This document shows, piece after piece, positions 36,802-43,886 of a stretch of 64,000 nt of DNA. Position 1 is the first letter of the stretch, and each line of letters begins with the position of its first letter. Made by a program: the position numbers and the translations under genes. The notes beneath the pieces were generated by a model, which was not told the origin of the DNA, made no database searches, and was given only the letters and a program-made list of their open reading frames with translations. Source of the DNA: an uncultured Flavobacteriaceae bacterium (GTDB lineage Bacteria; Bacteroidota; Bacteroidia; Flavobacteriales; Flavobacteriaceae); NCBI GenBank assembly GCA_947487895.1, contig CANKYF010000008.1, positions 62,001 through 126,000 of the forward strand. Reading direction: 5' to 3'.

Positions 36802-37473
36802 ATGAAATCCCTTTGGTTTTTTGATGATGTTAACCTTTTTAAGGTTTTATGCCCGCATAAATTTAAAGCATACAAAGCGCATCATGATTTTGATGCATAC
36901 AAAAAGAAAGACTACATATACTTTGAAGAAGACTCTGCAAACAAAGTATATCTTATAGAAAAAGGAAAAGTTAAGATTGGTTATTATAATGAAGATGGAG
37001 ATGAAGTTGTAAAAGCAATTTTATCTAGAGGAGAACTTTTTGGAGAAACAGCTATTTTAGGTGAAGCAAAAAGAGAAGAGTTTGCTCAATCTGTAGATAA
37101 TTCAACCAGTATATGTCCAGTAGGTGTAGATACAATGCATAACTTAATGCGAAATAATCAAACCTTCAGTTTAAAAATTTACAAACTCATTGGTTTCAAA
37201 TTAAAAAAATTAGAAAGGCGTTTACAAATATTACTTTTTAAAGATGCTAAAACGCGTTTAGTAGAGTTTTTAGAAGAATTGTGTACGGATTATGGATACG
37301 ATTGTGAAAAAACAGGAGACAAGGTAATTCATCATCCTTATACGCAAAGAGATATAGCATCATTAATAGGTACCTCAAGACCAACGTTAAATATTCTTTT
37401 AAACGAACTTAAAGAAGAAAACGTGATTGAATTTGGTCGAAAAGAGATAAGAATTCATAAAAAAACAGCCTAA
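36802..37473 (+). CDS. Crp/Fnr family transcriptional regulator
   Basis: A 223-residue regulator. The cyclic-nucleotide-binding beta-roll is visible as IYFEEDSANKVYLIEKGKVKIGYYNEDGDEV and LSRGELFGETAILGE (about residues 32-85). It is followed by the C-helix and a winged HTH, RDIASLIGTSRPTLNILLNELKEENVIEFG (about 190-217). Cysteines are few (LCPH, ICPVG, LCTDYGYDC), with no N-terminal Fe-S cluster, so a sensor type cannot be fixed. It lies in front of a symmetric site near its stop codon that overlaps the promoter of the downstream lipoprotein gene. Confidence 0.93.
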   Translation: MKSLWFFDDVNLFKVLCPHKFKAYKAHHDFDAYKKKDYIYFEEDSANKVYLIEKGKVKIGYYNEDGDEVVKAILSRGELFGETAILGEAKREEFAQSVDNSTSICPVGVDTMHNLMRNNQTFSLKIYKLIGFKLKKLERRLQILLFKDAKTRLVEFLEELCTDYGYDCEKTGDKVIHHPYTQRDIASLIGTSRPTLNILLNELKEENVIEFGRKEIRIHKKTA

Positions 37474-37518
37474 TGTTAGGTAGCTAACATTAAAAAAAAT
37501 CATTCTAATTTACCTTTG
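37471..37518 (+). promoter_or_regulatory. Crp-type palindrome with -7 box
   Basis: A perfect 9-bp inverted repeat (TAATGTTAG-GTAG-CTAACATTA, 37471-37492), starting in the stop codon of the regulator, fits TGTTA-N6-TAACA. Eighteen bases further lies a perfect -7 box TACCTTTG (37511-37518) with no TTTG at -33, so the palindrome takes the -33 place. It ends 28 bases before the lipoprotein ATG. Confidence 0.6.
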
Positions 37519-37546
37519 AAGTATTAATAACTTTAAAAAAATTGTA

Positions 37547-38416
37547 ATGATTAAAAAAATGTTTTTAGCTATTTTAGCTATAAGTGTATTAACGGTTTCA
37601 TGTAGTGATGATGATAACTCAGTAACAACTTCAAGCTTAACATTAAACCTTGAAGGATTAGAAGCTTTAGGTTCTGATTTTGTTTATGAAGGATGGATTA
37701 TTGTAGACGGGAACCCAGTATCTACTGGTACATTTTCTTCAGTAGATTTTCCCCAGTCTTTCAACATTGATTCAGAACAATTAAATAAAGCAACAACTTT
37801 TGTGCTTTCTATAGAGCCATCAGTAGACCCAGATCCCGCACCAGCTCCAACTAAAATTTTAGCAGGAGATTTTTCAGGTAGCTCAGCAAGCGTTAACTCA
37901 AACGGTATTGTTGGAGATTTCACTAATTCTTATGGTAAGTACATATTAGCTACACCAACAGATGCAGATGATATGAATGAAGAAAGTGGTGTTTGGTTTT
38001 TAGATAATTCAAGCGGATCTCCAGTTGCAGGTTTAAGCTTACCAACATTAGACAGTGGATGGAAATATGAAGGATGGGTAGTATTTGATGGTACGCCTAT
38101 TTCAACAGGTACTTTTTCTGCTGTTAATGCTGCCGATGATAATGCTGCTACTTCTTCATTTAAAGGAGATACTGGTAATGGACCAGGATATCCAGGAGAA
38201 GATTATTTACAAAATGCACCAGCTGGATTAACATTCCCAACAGATTTAAAAGGAAGAACTATAGTTGTCTCTGTAGAGCCATATCCAGATAATAGTCCTG
38301 CGCCTTTTACTTTAAAGCCATTAGCTCATATGGTTCCTACCGATGCAATGAATCATACAACAATTACAATGGGTGATGGACCAGTTGCAAGTTTATCAGG
38401 AACTGTTTCAAGATAA
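37547..38416 (+). CDS. Lipoprotein with two RskA-like domains
   Basis: A 289-residue lipoprotein: the signal MIKKMFLAILAISVLTVSC ends in a lipobox cysteine followed by SDDDNS. The mature part contains two copies of a domain resembling the extracytoplasmic C-terminal part of anti-sigma-K factor RskA: YEGWIIVDGNPVSTGTF with later FVLSIEPSVDPDPAPAPTK (about residues 45-105), and YEGWVVFDGTPISTGTF with later IVVSVEPYPDNSPAPF (about 182-262). There is no transmembrane or cytoplasmic zinc-binding anti-sigma domain, so it is not a classic anti-sigma factor. The location is probably the outer membrane. It is preceded by the Crp-type palindrome. Confidence 0.82.
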   Translation: MIKKMFLAILAISVLTVSCSDDDNSVTTSSLTLNLEGLEALGSDFVYEGWIIVDGNPVSTGTFSSVDFPQSFNIDSEQLNKATTFVLSIEPSVDPDPAPAPTKILAGDFSGSSASVNSNGIVGDFTNSYGKYILATPTDADDMNEESGVWFLDNSSGSPVAGLSLPTLDSGWKYEGWVVFDGTPISTGTFSAVNAADDNAATSSFKGDTGNGPGYPGEDYLQNAPAGLTFPTDLKGRTIVVSVEPYPDNSPAPFTLKPLAHMVPTDAMNHTTITMGDGPVASLSGTVSR

Positions 38417-38462
38417 TTTGTTTTGACTATATGATTAAGATGAATTGTTTTTTTTAGATTTG

Positions 38463-38491
38463 AAGCATGGTGTAAAAACCATGCTTTTTTT
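38463..38491 (+). terminator. Terminator hairpin immediately before the TlpA-like gene
   Basis: Nine-bp arms AAGCATGGT/ACCATGCTT with a short loop and a T-run; the start codon of the next gene is only 3 bases after the T-run. A -7-like TAGATTTG lies at 38455-38462, directly before the hairpin. Confidence 0.8.
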
Positions 38492-38494
38492 ATT

Positions 38495-39064
38495 ATGAAA
38501 TTTAAAAAACCAAAGTTTAAGGATATTTTATTTTTAGTTGTTGTGGCTTTATTGATCATACCACAAACAAGACGCCCAATTCAGATATTTTTAAATAAAG
38601 GATTAGCACTTTTTAGCCCTTCAGTTTCAAATGAAAATAATCGAGAAATATTACCTTCTTATAATTGGCAATTGAAAGATGCCAATGGTGCTATTTTAAA
38701 TTTTGAAAGTACTAAAGGAAAGGTAGTACTTATCAATTTTTGGGCTACTTGGTGTCCGCCATGTATTGCTGAAATGTCAAGCCTTCAAGATCTTTACAAT
38801 GATTATAATGATAAAATAGAATTTCTTTTTGTTACTGATGATTCGTTTAAAGTTGTAAATAGATTTTTAGAAAAGAATGACTATACTTTTAAGGTGTATC
38901 AGCCTATTTCTAGTACCAATGAAGTTTTTCAAGTTAAAAGTATTCCTAGAACATTTTTAATAGACCAAAGCGGAAAGGTAGTTATAGATAAAACAGGTGC
39001 GGCCAATTGGAATAGTGAGACAGTTAGAAATACCATAAATTTATTAATTCAACAAAACAAATAA
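38495..39064 (+). CDS. TlpA-like membrane-anchored thioredoxin
   Basis: A 189-residue protein with an N-terminal membrane anchor (DILFLVVVALLIIP) and a periplasmic thioredoxin domain. The redox motif is FWATWCPPCIAEM (about residues 88-100); a cis-proline strand SIPRTFLIDQSGKVV follows. The family reduces periplasmic disulfides, often for cytochrome c maturation or redox homeostasis. It is followed by the dehydrogenase gene after 3 bases. The start codon adjoins the terminator of the upstream gene. Confidence 0.93.
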   Translation: MKFKKPKFKDILFLVVVALLIIPQTRRPIQIFLNKGLALFSPSVSNENNREILPSYNWQLKDANGAILNFESTKGKVVLINFWATWCPPCIAEMSSLQDLYNDYNDKIEFLFVTDDSFKVVNRFLEKNDYTFKVYQPISSTNEVFQVKSIPRTFLIDQSGKVVIDKTGAANWNSETVRNTINLLIQQNK

Positions 39065-39067
39065 CGA

Positions 39068-40033
39068 ATGAAAATAGTAGTACTAGATGGTTACACTCTT
39101 AATCCAGGTGATTTAAATTGGAGCGTTATAGAAGCATATGGCGATTTAAAAGTTTATGATAGAACATCATATAATACTCAAGATATTATAAAAGCCATAG
39201 GTGATGCTCAAATAGTTTATACCAATAAAACACCATTAACTAAAGAGGTTTTAAAAGCGGTACCATTTGTTAAATTTATTGGTGTTTTAGCTACTGGTTA
39301 TAATGTTGTTGATGTTGAAGTTGCAAAAGATTTAGGGATAATTGTAACCAATGTTCCTGCGTATAGTACGCAATCTGTGGCTCAGTTTACAATGGCTTTA
39401 TTATTAGAAATGTGTCATAATGTTGGGGCTCATAATATAGCTGTCCAAAATGGCGATTGGGTAAGATCTCAAGATTTTTGTTTTTGGAATTCTCCGCTTA
39501 TTGAATTAGAAGGAAAGACGCTTGGTATTATTGGTTTTGGACAAATAGGGCAAGCCGTAGCTAAGGTTGCTCAAGCGTTTGGGCTACGTGTTTTAATAAA
39601 TAGTAGAACAAAAAGACCTGAGTTTGAATCTGAAACTTGTCAGTTTGTTGAATTAGATGAATTATTTACAGCATCTGATATTATTAGTTTGCACTGTCCG
39701 CTTTTTGAGAGCACAAAGGGTATTATAAATTCTCAAAACATTGAAAAAATGAAGGGGGGCGTAAAAATTATCAATACAGCTAGAGGAGGATTGATTGTTG
39801 AAAGTGATTTGGTAGAAGCACTTAATTCAGGAAAAGTTTCTAGCGCTGCTTTAGATGTAGTATCGGCAGAACCAATGAAAGCAGACAATCCGTTATTAAA
39901 AGCTAAGAATTGTATTATTACACCTCATATTGCTTGGGCTCCTAAAGAAGCACGAGCTAGATTAATGGATACTACAGTTAAAAACCTAGAGGCTTTTTTA
40001 AATGGAAAGCCTATAAATGTGGTTAATAAGTAG
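39068..40033 (+). CDS. D-2-hydroxyacid dehydrogenase (NAD-binding)
   Basis: A 321-residue enzyme of the D-isomer-specific 2-hydroxyacid dehydrogenase family; likely a glycerate/hydroxypyruvate or other 2-ketoacid reductase. The NAD-binding loop is LGIIGFGQIGQAVAKVAQAFG (about residues 147-167). The catalytic arginine is in INTARGGLIVE, the glutamate in VVSAEPMKADNP and the histidine in CIITPHIAWAPKEAR. Its substrate is not resolved by sequence. It probably shares an operon with the TlpA-like gene. Confidence 0.93.
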   Translation: MKIVVLDGYTLNPGDLNWSVIEAYGDLKVYDRTSYNTQDIIKAIGDAQIVYTNKTPLTKEVLKAVPFVKFIGVLATGYNVVDVEVAKDLGIIVTNVPAYSTQSVAQFTMALLLEMCHNVGAHNIAVQNGDWVRSQDFCFWNSPLIELEGKTLGIIGFGQIGQAVAKVAQAFGLRVLINSRTKRPEFESETCQFVELDELFTASDIISLHCPLFESTKGIINSQNIEKMKGGVKIINTARGGLIVESDLVEALNSGKVSSAALDVVSAEPMKADNPLLKAKNCIITPHIAWAPKEARARLMDTTVKNLEAFLNGKPINVVNK

Positions 40034-40085
40034 TATTCAAATAATCACAATGTAATTAGTATTAGAAAGTTTATTTTCAATAATC

Positions 40086-40127
40086 GTACAGAATGTTCTG
40101 TTTTTTTATTTTTTAATATTATATTTG
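40086..40127 (+). promoter_or_regulatory. tetR promoter with overlapping operator 1
   Basis: The operator is GTACAGAA-TG-TTCTGTTT (40086-40103), overlapping TCTG at the -33 position (40097-40100). Nineteen bases later is a perfect -7 box TATATTTG (40120-40127). The ATG at 40132 is so close that the mRNA may be leaderless. The 20-base string AATCGTACAGAATGTTCTGT also occurs before the next gene. Confidence 0.7.
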
Positions 40128-40131
40128 AAAT

Positions 40132-40698
40132 ATGAATTCCGAAAAACCGCGAGAGCGAATATTGATAACTGCCAAAAGGTTATTCTACCATCAGGGTTAC
40201 AGCCTAACAGGTATTAACCAGATTATAAAAGAATCTAAAGTTTCTAAAGACACGCTTTATAGATACTTTAATGGAAAGGAAGAATTGTTAATAGAATATA
40301 TAAAAGTGGCAAGAAATGAATGGTTTGAAAAATTCAATCAATATTTAAGTTTTTCAAAAGATAATGCATCTAAGATTTTATCTACTTTCGACTTTTTAAA
40401 AGAAAGTATGGTAAGTAATGAATTTAAAGGCTGTCGATTTTTAAATTTACTATCAGATATTGAGACTATAAATGAAAAGGCTCGTATTGAAATTGTTGCA
40501 CATAAGAATCAATTAAAAGAAATATTTATTTCGCTATTTATGGGGCTAAAAAATACAAATAAGTCAAATAAAGAGCTTAAGGAATTGGCTGAAGTTGTAT
40601 ATATCTTATTTGAGGGTACAATAGCAGAGTGTAAGGTGTTTAAAGATTTATGGCCCGTTGCTAAGTCTAAAAAGATGGTTAGTAAACTGATAAGCTAG
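40132..40698 (+). CDS. TetR/AcrR family transcriptional regulator
   Basis: A 188-residue repressor. The N-terminal HTH is ILITAKRLFYHQGYSLTGINQIIKESKVSKDTLYRYFNGKEELLIEYI (quoted in part: GYSLTGINQIIKESKVSKDT), about residues 10-55. The C-terminal ligand domain is divergent, of the YcdC/AcrR-type length. Identical palindromic operators lie at its own promoter and just before the downstream DinB gene, so it should repress itself and the dinB-cupin genes. The inducer is unknown. Confidence 0.93.
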   Translation: MNSEKPRERILITAKRLFYHQGYSLTGINQIIKESKVSKDTLYRYFNGKEELLIEYIKVARNEWFEKFNQYLSFSKDNASKILSTFDFLKESMVSNEFKGCRFLNLLSDIETINEKARIEIVAHKNQLKEIFISLFMGLKNTNKSNKELKELAEVVYILFEGTIAECKVFKDLWPVAKSKKMVSKLIS

Positions 40699-40720
40699 AA
40701 AAAAATTTTATTTATAAATC

Positions 40721-40738
40721 GTACAGAATGTTCTGTAC
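40721..40738 (+). promoter_or_regulatory. TetR operator 2 upstream of the DinB gene
   Basis: GTACAGAATGTTCTGTAC: perfect 8-bp arms around a 2-bp centre. It matches operator 1 over 20 bases (AATCGTACAGAATGTTCTGT) and lies 14 bases before the DinB ATG, where a bound repressor would block transcription. Confidence 0.8.
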
Positions 40739-40752
40739 TTAAATTAATTAAT

Positions 40753-41208
40753 ATGGATTATACATTTAAAACTTGGAAAAGAAGCAGAGAAATTATTACT
40801 AATATTCTAGAAAGTTATAGTGAGGAACAACTTATTAAAATACCAAAGGGTTTCAATAACAATTTAATATGGAATATTGGACATATAATAGCTGTTAATC
40901 AAAAATTGATTTATAAATCATCTAATTCTCCTATTATAATTCCTGAGGCATTGTTGAATCAATATAACACGGGTACATTTCCTAATCTAGATGAAGATCG
41001 AGAGAACATACCAAAAATTAAGAAATTATTAGCCTATACAGTAGAAAAAAGTATATACGATTACCATCATTCAAATTTTAATAAGTTTAATGAATTGATT
41101 ACAGGTACAGGTTTTCATATATCAAGTATTGAAGAGGCTTTCTCTTTTAACAATTACCATGAAGCGCTTCATATAGGTTTAATGCTAAACATAAAGAAAT
41201 TTATTTAA
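40753..41208 (+). CDS. DinB family protein
   Basis: A 151-residue four-helix-bundle protein of the DinB/YfiT superfamily. The three metal-binding histidines are probably those in WNIGHIIAVNQ (about residue 42) and the pair in NYHEALHIGLML (about 137-141). The family includes thiol S-transferases and detoxification enzymes using mycothiol or bacillithiol; the exact reaction is unknown. Operator 2 precedes it and the cupin gene follows after 17 bases, so TetR control and a stress or detoxification role are inferred. Confidence 0.88.
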   Translation: MDYTFKTWKRSREIITNILESYSEEQLIKIPKGFNNNLIWNIGHIIAVNQKLIYKSSNSPIIIPEALLNQYNTGTFPNLDEDRENIPKIKKLLAYTVEKSIYDYHHSNFNKFNELITGTGFHISSIEEAFSFNNYHEALHIGLMLNIKKFI

Positions 41209-41225
41209 GCGTTAGAATTAAGAAG

Positions 41226-41789
41226 ATGCTATCTATAAAACCAACGTTTTTTACTCATAAAACAGATAAAAAGCAATCATCACTGTTAGTGTTACCTCCT
41301 AATAATACTTTTATATCTAATTTTAATAAACAAAGTGATTTGTATATAATAGAAGGCTGTGTAATTATGTATGATAGTATTATTCTTGAAACGGGTACTT
41401 ACATTAGTATAAAAAACTTTGAGATTACCAATAATACTAATGAAAATGCCATGATTTTTATATATGAAGAACCAAAAAGGCATGATGGTTTAGAATTAAT
41501 CTTAAAAAAGTCAGATCAAAAATGGCATACAAATAGTATAAATGGATTAAAACAGACTATACTAAGGAATGTAGATCACTCTTTATATTTAGTTTCTTTT
41601 GCAAAAGGAACAAAGATTCCTTTTCATAGACATAAAAAAGGAGAAGAAATTTTTGTGCTTCAAGGTGAACTTTGGAATCAATCTAGTAGCCTAAAAGAAG
41701 GGGAATGGATTAGAATGTTACCCAATATTGGACATGCACCATACGCAAAGAGAGAAACATTAATTCTATTGAGAAATGGACATTTATAA
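41226..41789 (+). CDS. Cupin domain protein, ChrR-like
   Basis: A 187-residue protein with two cupin-like halves. The C-terminal half carries the metal-binding motif IPFHRHKKGEEIFVLQGELW (two histidines plus a glutamate) and a later histidine in MLPNIGHAPYAKR. This is the ChrR-like cupin pattern, although the protein has no N-terminal anti-sigma domain. The N-terminal half (LYIIEGCVIMYDS) resembles a second, degenerate cupin. It is co-directional with the DinB and TetR genes. A dioxygenase or metal-binding sensor role is possible. Confidence 0.86.
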   Translation: MLSIKPTFFTHKTDKKQSSLLVLPPNNTFISNFNKQSDLYIIEGCVIMYDSIILETGTYISIKNFEITNNTNENAMIFIYEEPKRHDGLELILKKSDQKWHTNSINGLKQTILRNVDHSLYLVSFAKGTKIPFHRHKKGEEIFVLQGELWNQSSSLKEGEWIRMLPNIGHAPYAKRETLILLRNGHL

Positions 41790-41897
41790 TTGTTTATTAA
41801 AAATCTACTCAAAAATTATCTAAAATATATTGAATAATTAGGTGAAAGAAAGTTGAAAAGGTTGAGCGGTAATATCCATTATCATAACTCATTTAAT

Positions 41898-42584
41898 TTA
41901 ACACTTTTTTGGTTTAAAATACTGCATTAAAACCAAGGGTAATAAAATCAAAGAAAAAGCATAAATACTATCTTCAATAGGTATAGTAAATAATCTGAAG
42001 TTCAAATTTTCGGTGTTATTATACCATACTATTTCGTTATCAATAAAACTACCAGTAAGTATACCATTCACAATAAAAAAAGGAATAAGCATTACCAAGA
42101 ATGTTATATAAAATTCACTAAGAAGCTTAAGATGTTTTTTAAGAGAAACAAACACTAATATTAGTGCTAGAGTAAAGTTGATTAAGGTATACCATTTGCT
42201 AAAATTATATATTAAAATGATTGCAAACAATAATATTAAAATATAACTAATCAATTTAGTAACTCGTTTTGATAATTTTAAATTCGGGAAATAATGTAAT
42301 AGTGCGTAGTGCATAAAAATACAAGCATATGGAATACAAATAAAGAATAACCATTCTTCTAATGGTAAATGAAAAATGGTTGTACCCAAAAGATAATTAT
42401 TGTTAAATCCCCAAAAACCATTAATAGTGAAAATAATATCCCATGGAATAAAAACAAGCATAGATAAAAAGATGCTTATAAAAAGAGGTTTCCAAAGTTG
42501 ATAAAATTTTAGTTTAGGATGAAAACTAAATAAAAGAGGAATACTTAAAGACCCTAAATTTAAAATAAGGTATAAGTAATTCAT
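41898..42584 (-). CDS. Lycopene cyclase domain protein (CrtYcd-type)
   Basis: A 228-residue integral membrane protein with about seven hydrophobic segments. Two heterodimer-type lycopene cyclase motifs are fused in one chain: IPWDIIFTINGFWGFNNNYLL with FHLPLEEWLFF (about residues 46-80), and RLFTIPIEDSIYAFSLILLP near the C-terminus. The family cyclises the ends of lycopene to beta rings. It directly abuts crtZ with no gap and is the last gene of the crt operon. It would supply beta-carotene for CrtZ. Confidence 0.9.
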   Translation of the reverse strand: MNYLYLILNLGSLSIPLLFSFHPKLKFYQLWKPLFISIFLSMLVFIPWDIIFTINGFWGFNNNYLLGTTIFHLPLEEWLFFICIPYACIFMHYALLHYFPNLKLSKRVTKLISYILILLFAIILIYNFSKWYTLINFTLALILVFVSLKKHLKLLSEFYITFLVMLIPFFIVNGILTGSFIDNEIVWYNNTENLNFRLFTIPIEDSIYAFSLILLPLVLMQYFKPKKC

Positions 42585-43037
42585 TTAACTTTTCTTGAAA
42601 TATTTAAAAGGAACCATAAGCATTCCAAAACATTCGCCATCTCCTTTGCCTAAATGTTTATGGTGCATTTTGTGCGCTCTTCTAACACCCTTTGCGTACC
42701 AATTGTTAGCATTTCTAAACAACTTGAAACGTTGATGAATAAAGATATCGTGAACAATAAAATAAGAAATACCATAAACGAGAATACCCAAGCCTATAGG
42801 TAAACCAATCCATAAACCATTATATTTCCAAAGTAAAAAGAAACCAATACTAATAATGGCGTAGAAAATGAAAAAGAAATCATTGCGTTCAAACCAACTG
42901 TCGTGATCTTTTTTATGGTGGTCTTTATGTAAATTCCATAAAAAACCATGCATTACGTATTTATGAGTAAACCAAGCCATAAATTCCATAAAGCAAAATG
43001 TGCTTAAAAAAACAAATATCCAAAGGAGTGTTTGCAT
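42585..43037 (-). CDS. crtZ: Beta-carotene hydroxylase
   Basis: A 150-residue di-iron membrane hydroxylase that converts beta-carotene to zeaxanthin through cryptoxanthin. The histidine boxes are visible: HKYVMHG, LHKDHHKKDHDSWFE, the HDIFIH segment, and RRAHKMHHKHLG. Four membrane-spanning stretches surround them. It lies between crtB (9-base gap) and the cyclase gene (0 bases). Confidence 0.95.
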   Translation of the reverse strand: MQTLLWIFVFLSTFCFMEFMAWFTHKYVMHGFLWNLHKDHHKKDHDSWFERNDFFFIFYAIISIGFFLLWKYNGLWIGLPIGLGILVYGISYFIVHDIFIHQRFKLFRNANNWYAKGVRRAHKMHHKHLGKGDGECFGMLMVPFKYFKKS

Positions 43038-43046
43038 AATTCTAAA

Positions 43047-43886
43047 TTACAGTAAATTTAGTTGATATTTCACATAGCTACGCATTAAGAGTTCAATTTT
43101 TTTAGGGTTTGATACTCTTATTCTGGTGCTTTTAATTTTTAGAGCAGGTGTCTTCTTTAATTTTTTGAGCAGTTGCCTGTAGTATCTGTATGCTGTAAAT
43201 ACACCAAATTGTGCATCTATTGGCAATTTTTTAATACCACTAAGACCTTTGTCAAAATCAGCTTCAATATCATCTATAATAGCTTGTTTAGAAGCTTCAT
43301 TTAAATTATCTAAATCAGCATTAGGAAAATAACTTCTGTTTAAGTCATCATAGTCAGCTTTTAAATCTCTTAAGAAGTTTACTTTTTGAAAAGCAGAACC
43401 TAAAGACATAGCTGTGTCTTTTAAATTTTCATATTTCTCTTCATCACCTTTTACAAATACTTTTAAGCACATTAAACCCACAACATCTGCAGATCCATAA
43501 ATATAATCTTTATATTCTTGGGTGGTTAAATAGTCGGTTTTATGCAAATCTAATCGCATACTTTTCATAAAAGCGTCTACTAGCGCTTTATCAATATTAT
43601 ATTTGTGATACGTGTACTGAAAAGCATTTATAATAGGATTTAAGCTTATTTTTTCTTGTAGTGCTTGTTCTAAATCTTCAGTAAGTTCGTTAAATAGAGC
43701 TTCTTTTTTATAATCATGAAATGAGTCAACAATTTCATCGGCTAATCTTACAAAGCCATAGATATTATAGATATCATTTCTTATAGAATTCGATAGCATT
43801 TTTGTTGCTAATGAAAACGATGTGCTGTACGTTTTAGTTACTGTTTTACTGCAGCTGTATGATACTGTATCAAATAATTGTTTCAT
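43047..43886 (-). CDS. crtB: Phytoene synthase
   Basis: Joins two geranylgeranyl diphosphates to phytoene. The 279-residue protein carries both Asp-rich motifs that bind the substrate diphosphates through magnesium: VRLADEIVDSFHD (about residues 45-58) and FLRDLKADYDDLNRSYFP (about 165-185), plus YIYGSADVVGLMCLKVF. It overlaps crtI by four bases (ATGA type), so translation is coupled. There is no crtE in the window. Confidence 0.95.
   Translation of the reverse strand: MKQLFDTVSYSCSKTVTKTYSTSFSLATKMLSNSIRNDIYNIYGFVRLADEIVDSFHDYKKEALFNELTEDLEQALQEKISLNPIINAFQYTYHKYNIDKALVDAFMKSMRLDLHKTDYLTTQEYKDYIYGSADVVGLMCLKVFVKGDEEKYENLKDTAMSLGSAFQKVNFLRDLKADYDDLNRSYFPNADLDNLNEASKQAIIDDIEADFDKGLSGIKKLPIDAQFGVFTAYRYYRQLLKKLKKTPALKIKSTRIRVSNPKKIELLMRSYVKYQLNLL

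Noticed and set aside
37547-38416. Anti-sigma factor next to the Crp regulator
   Set aside because: It has a lipoprotein signal and no cytoplasmic zinc or transmembrane domain, so it cannot bind a sigma factor in the usual way.
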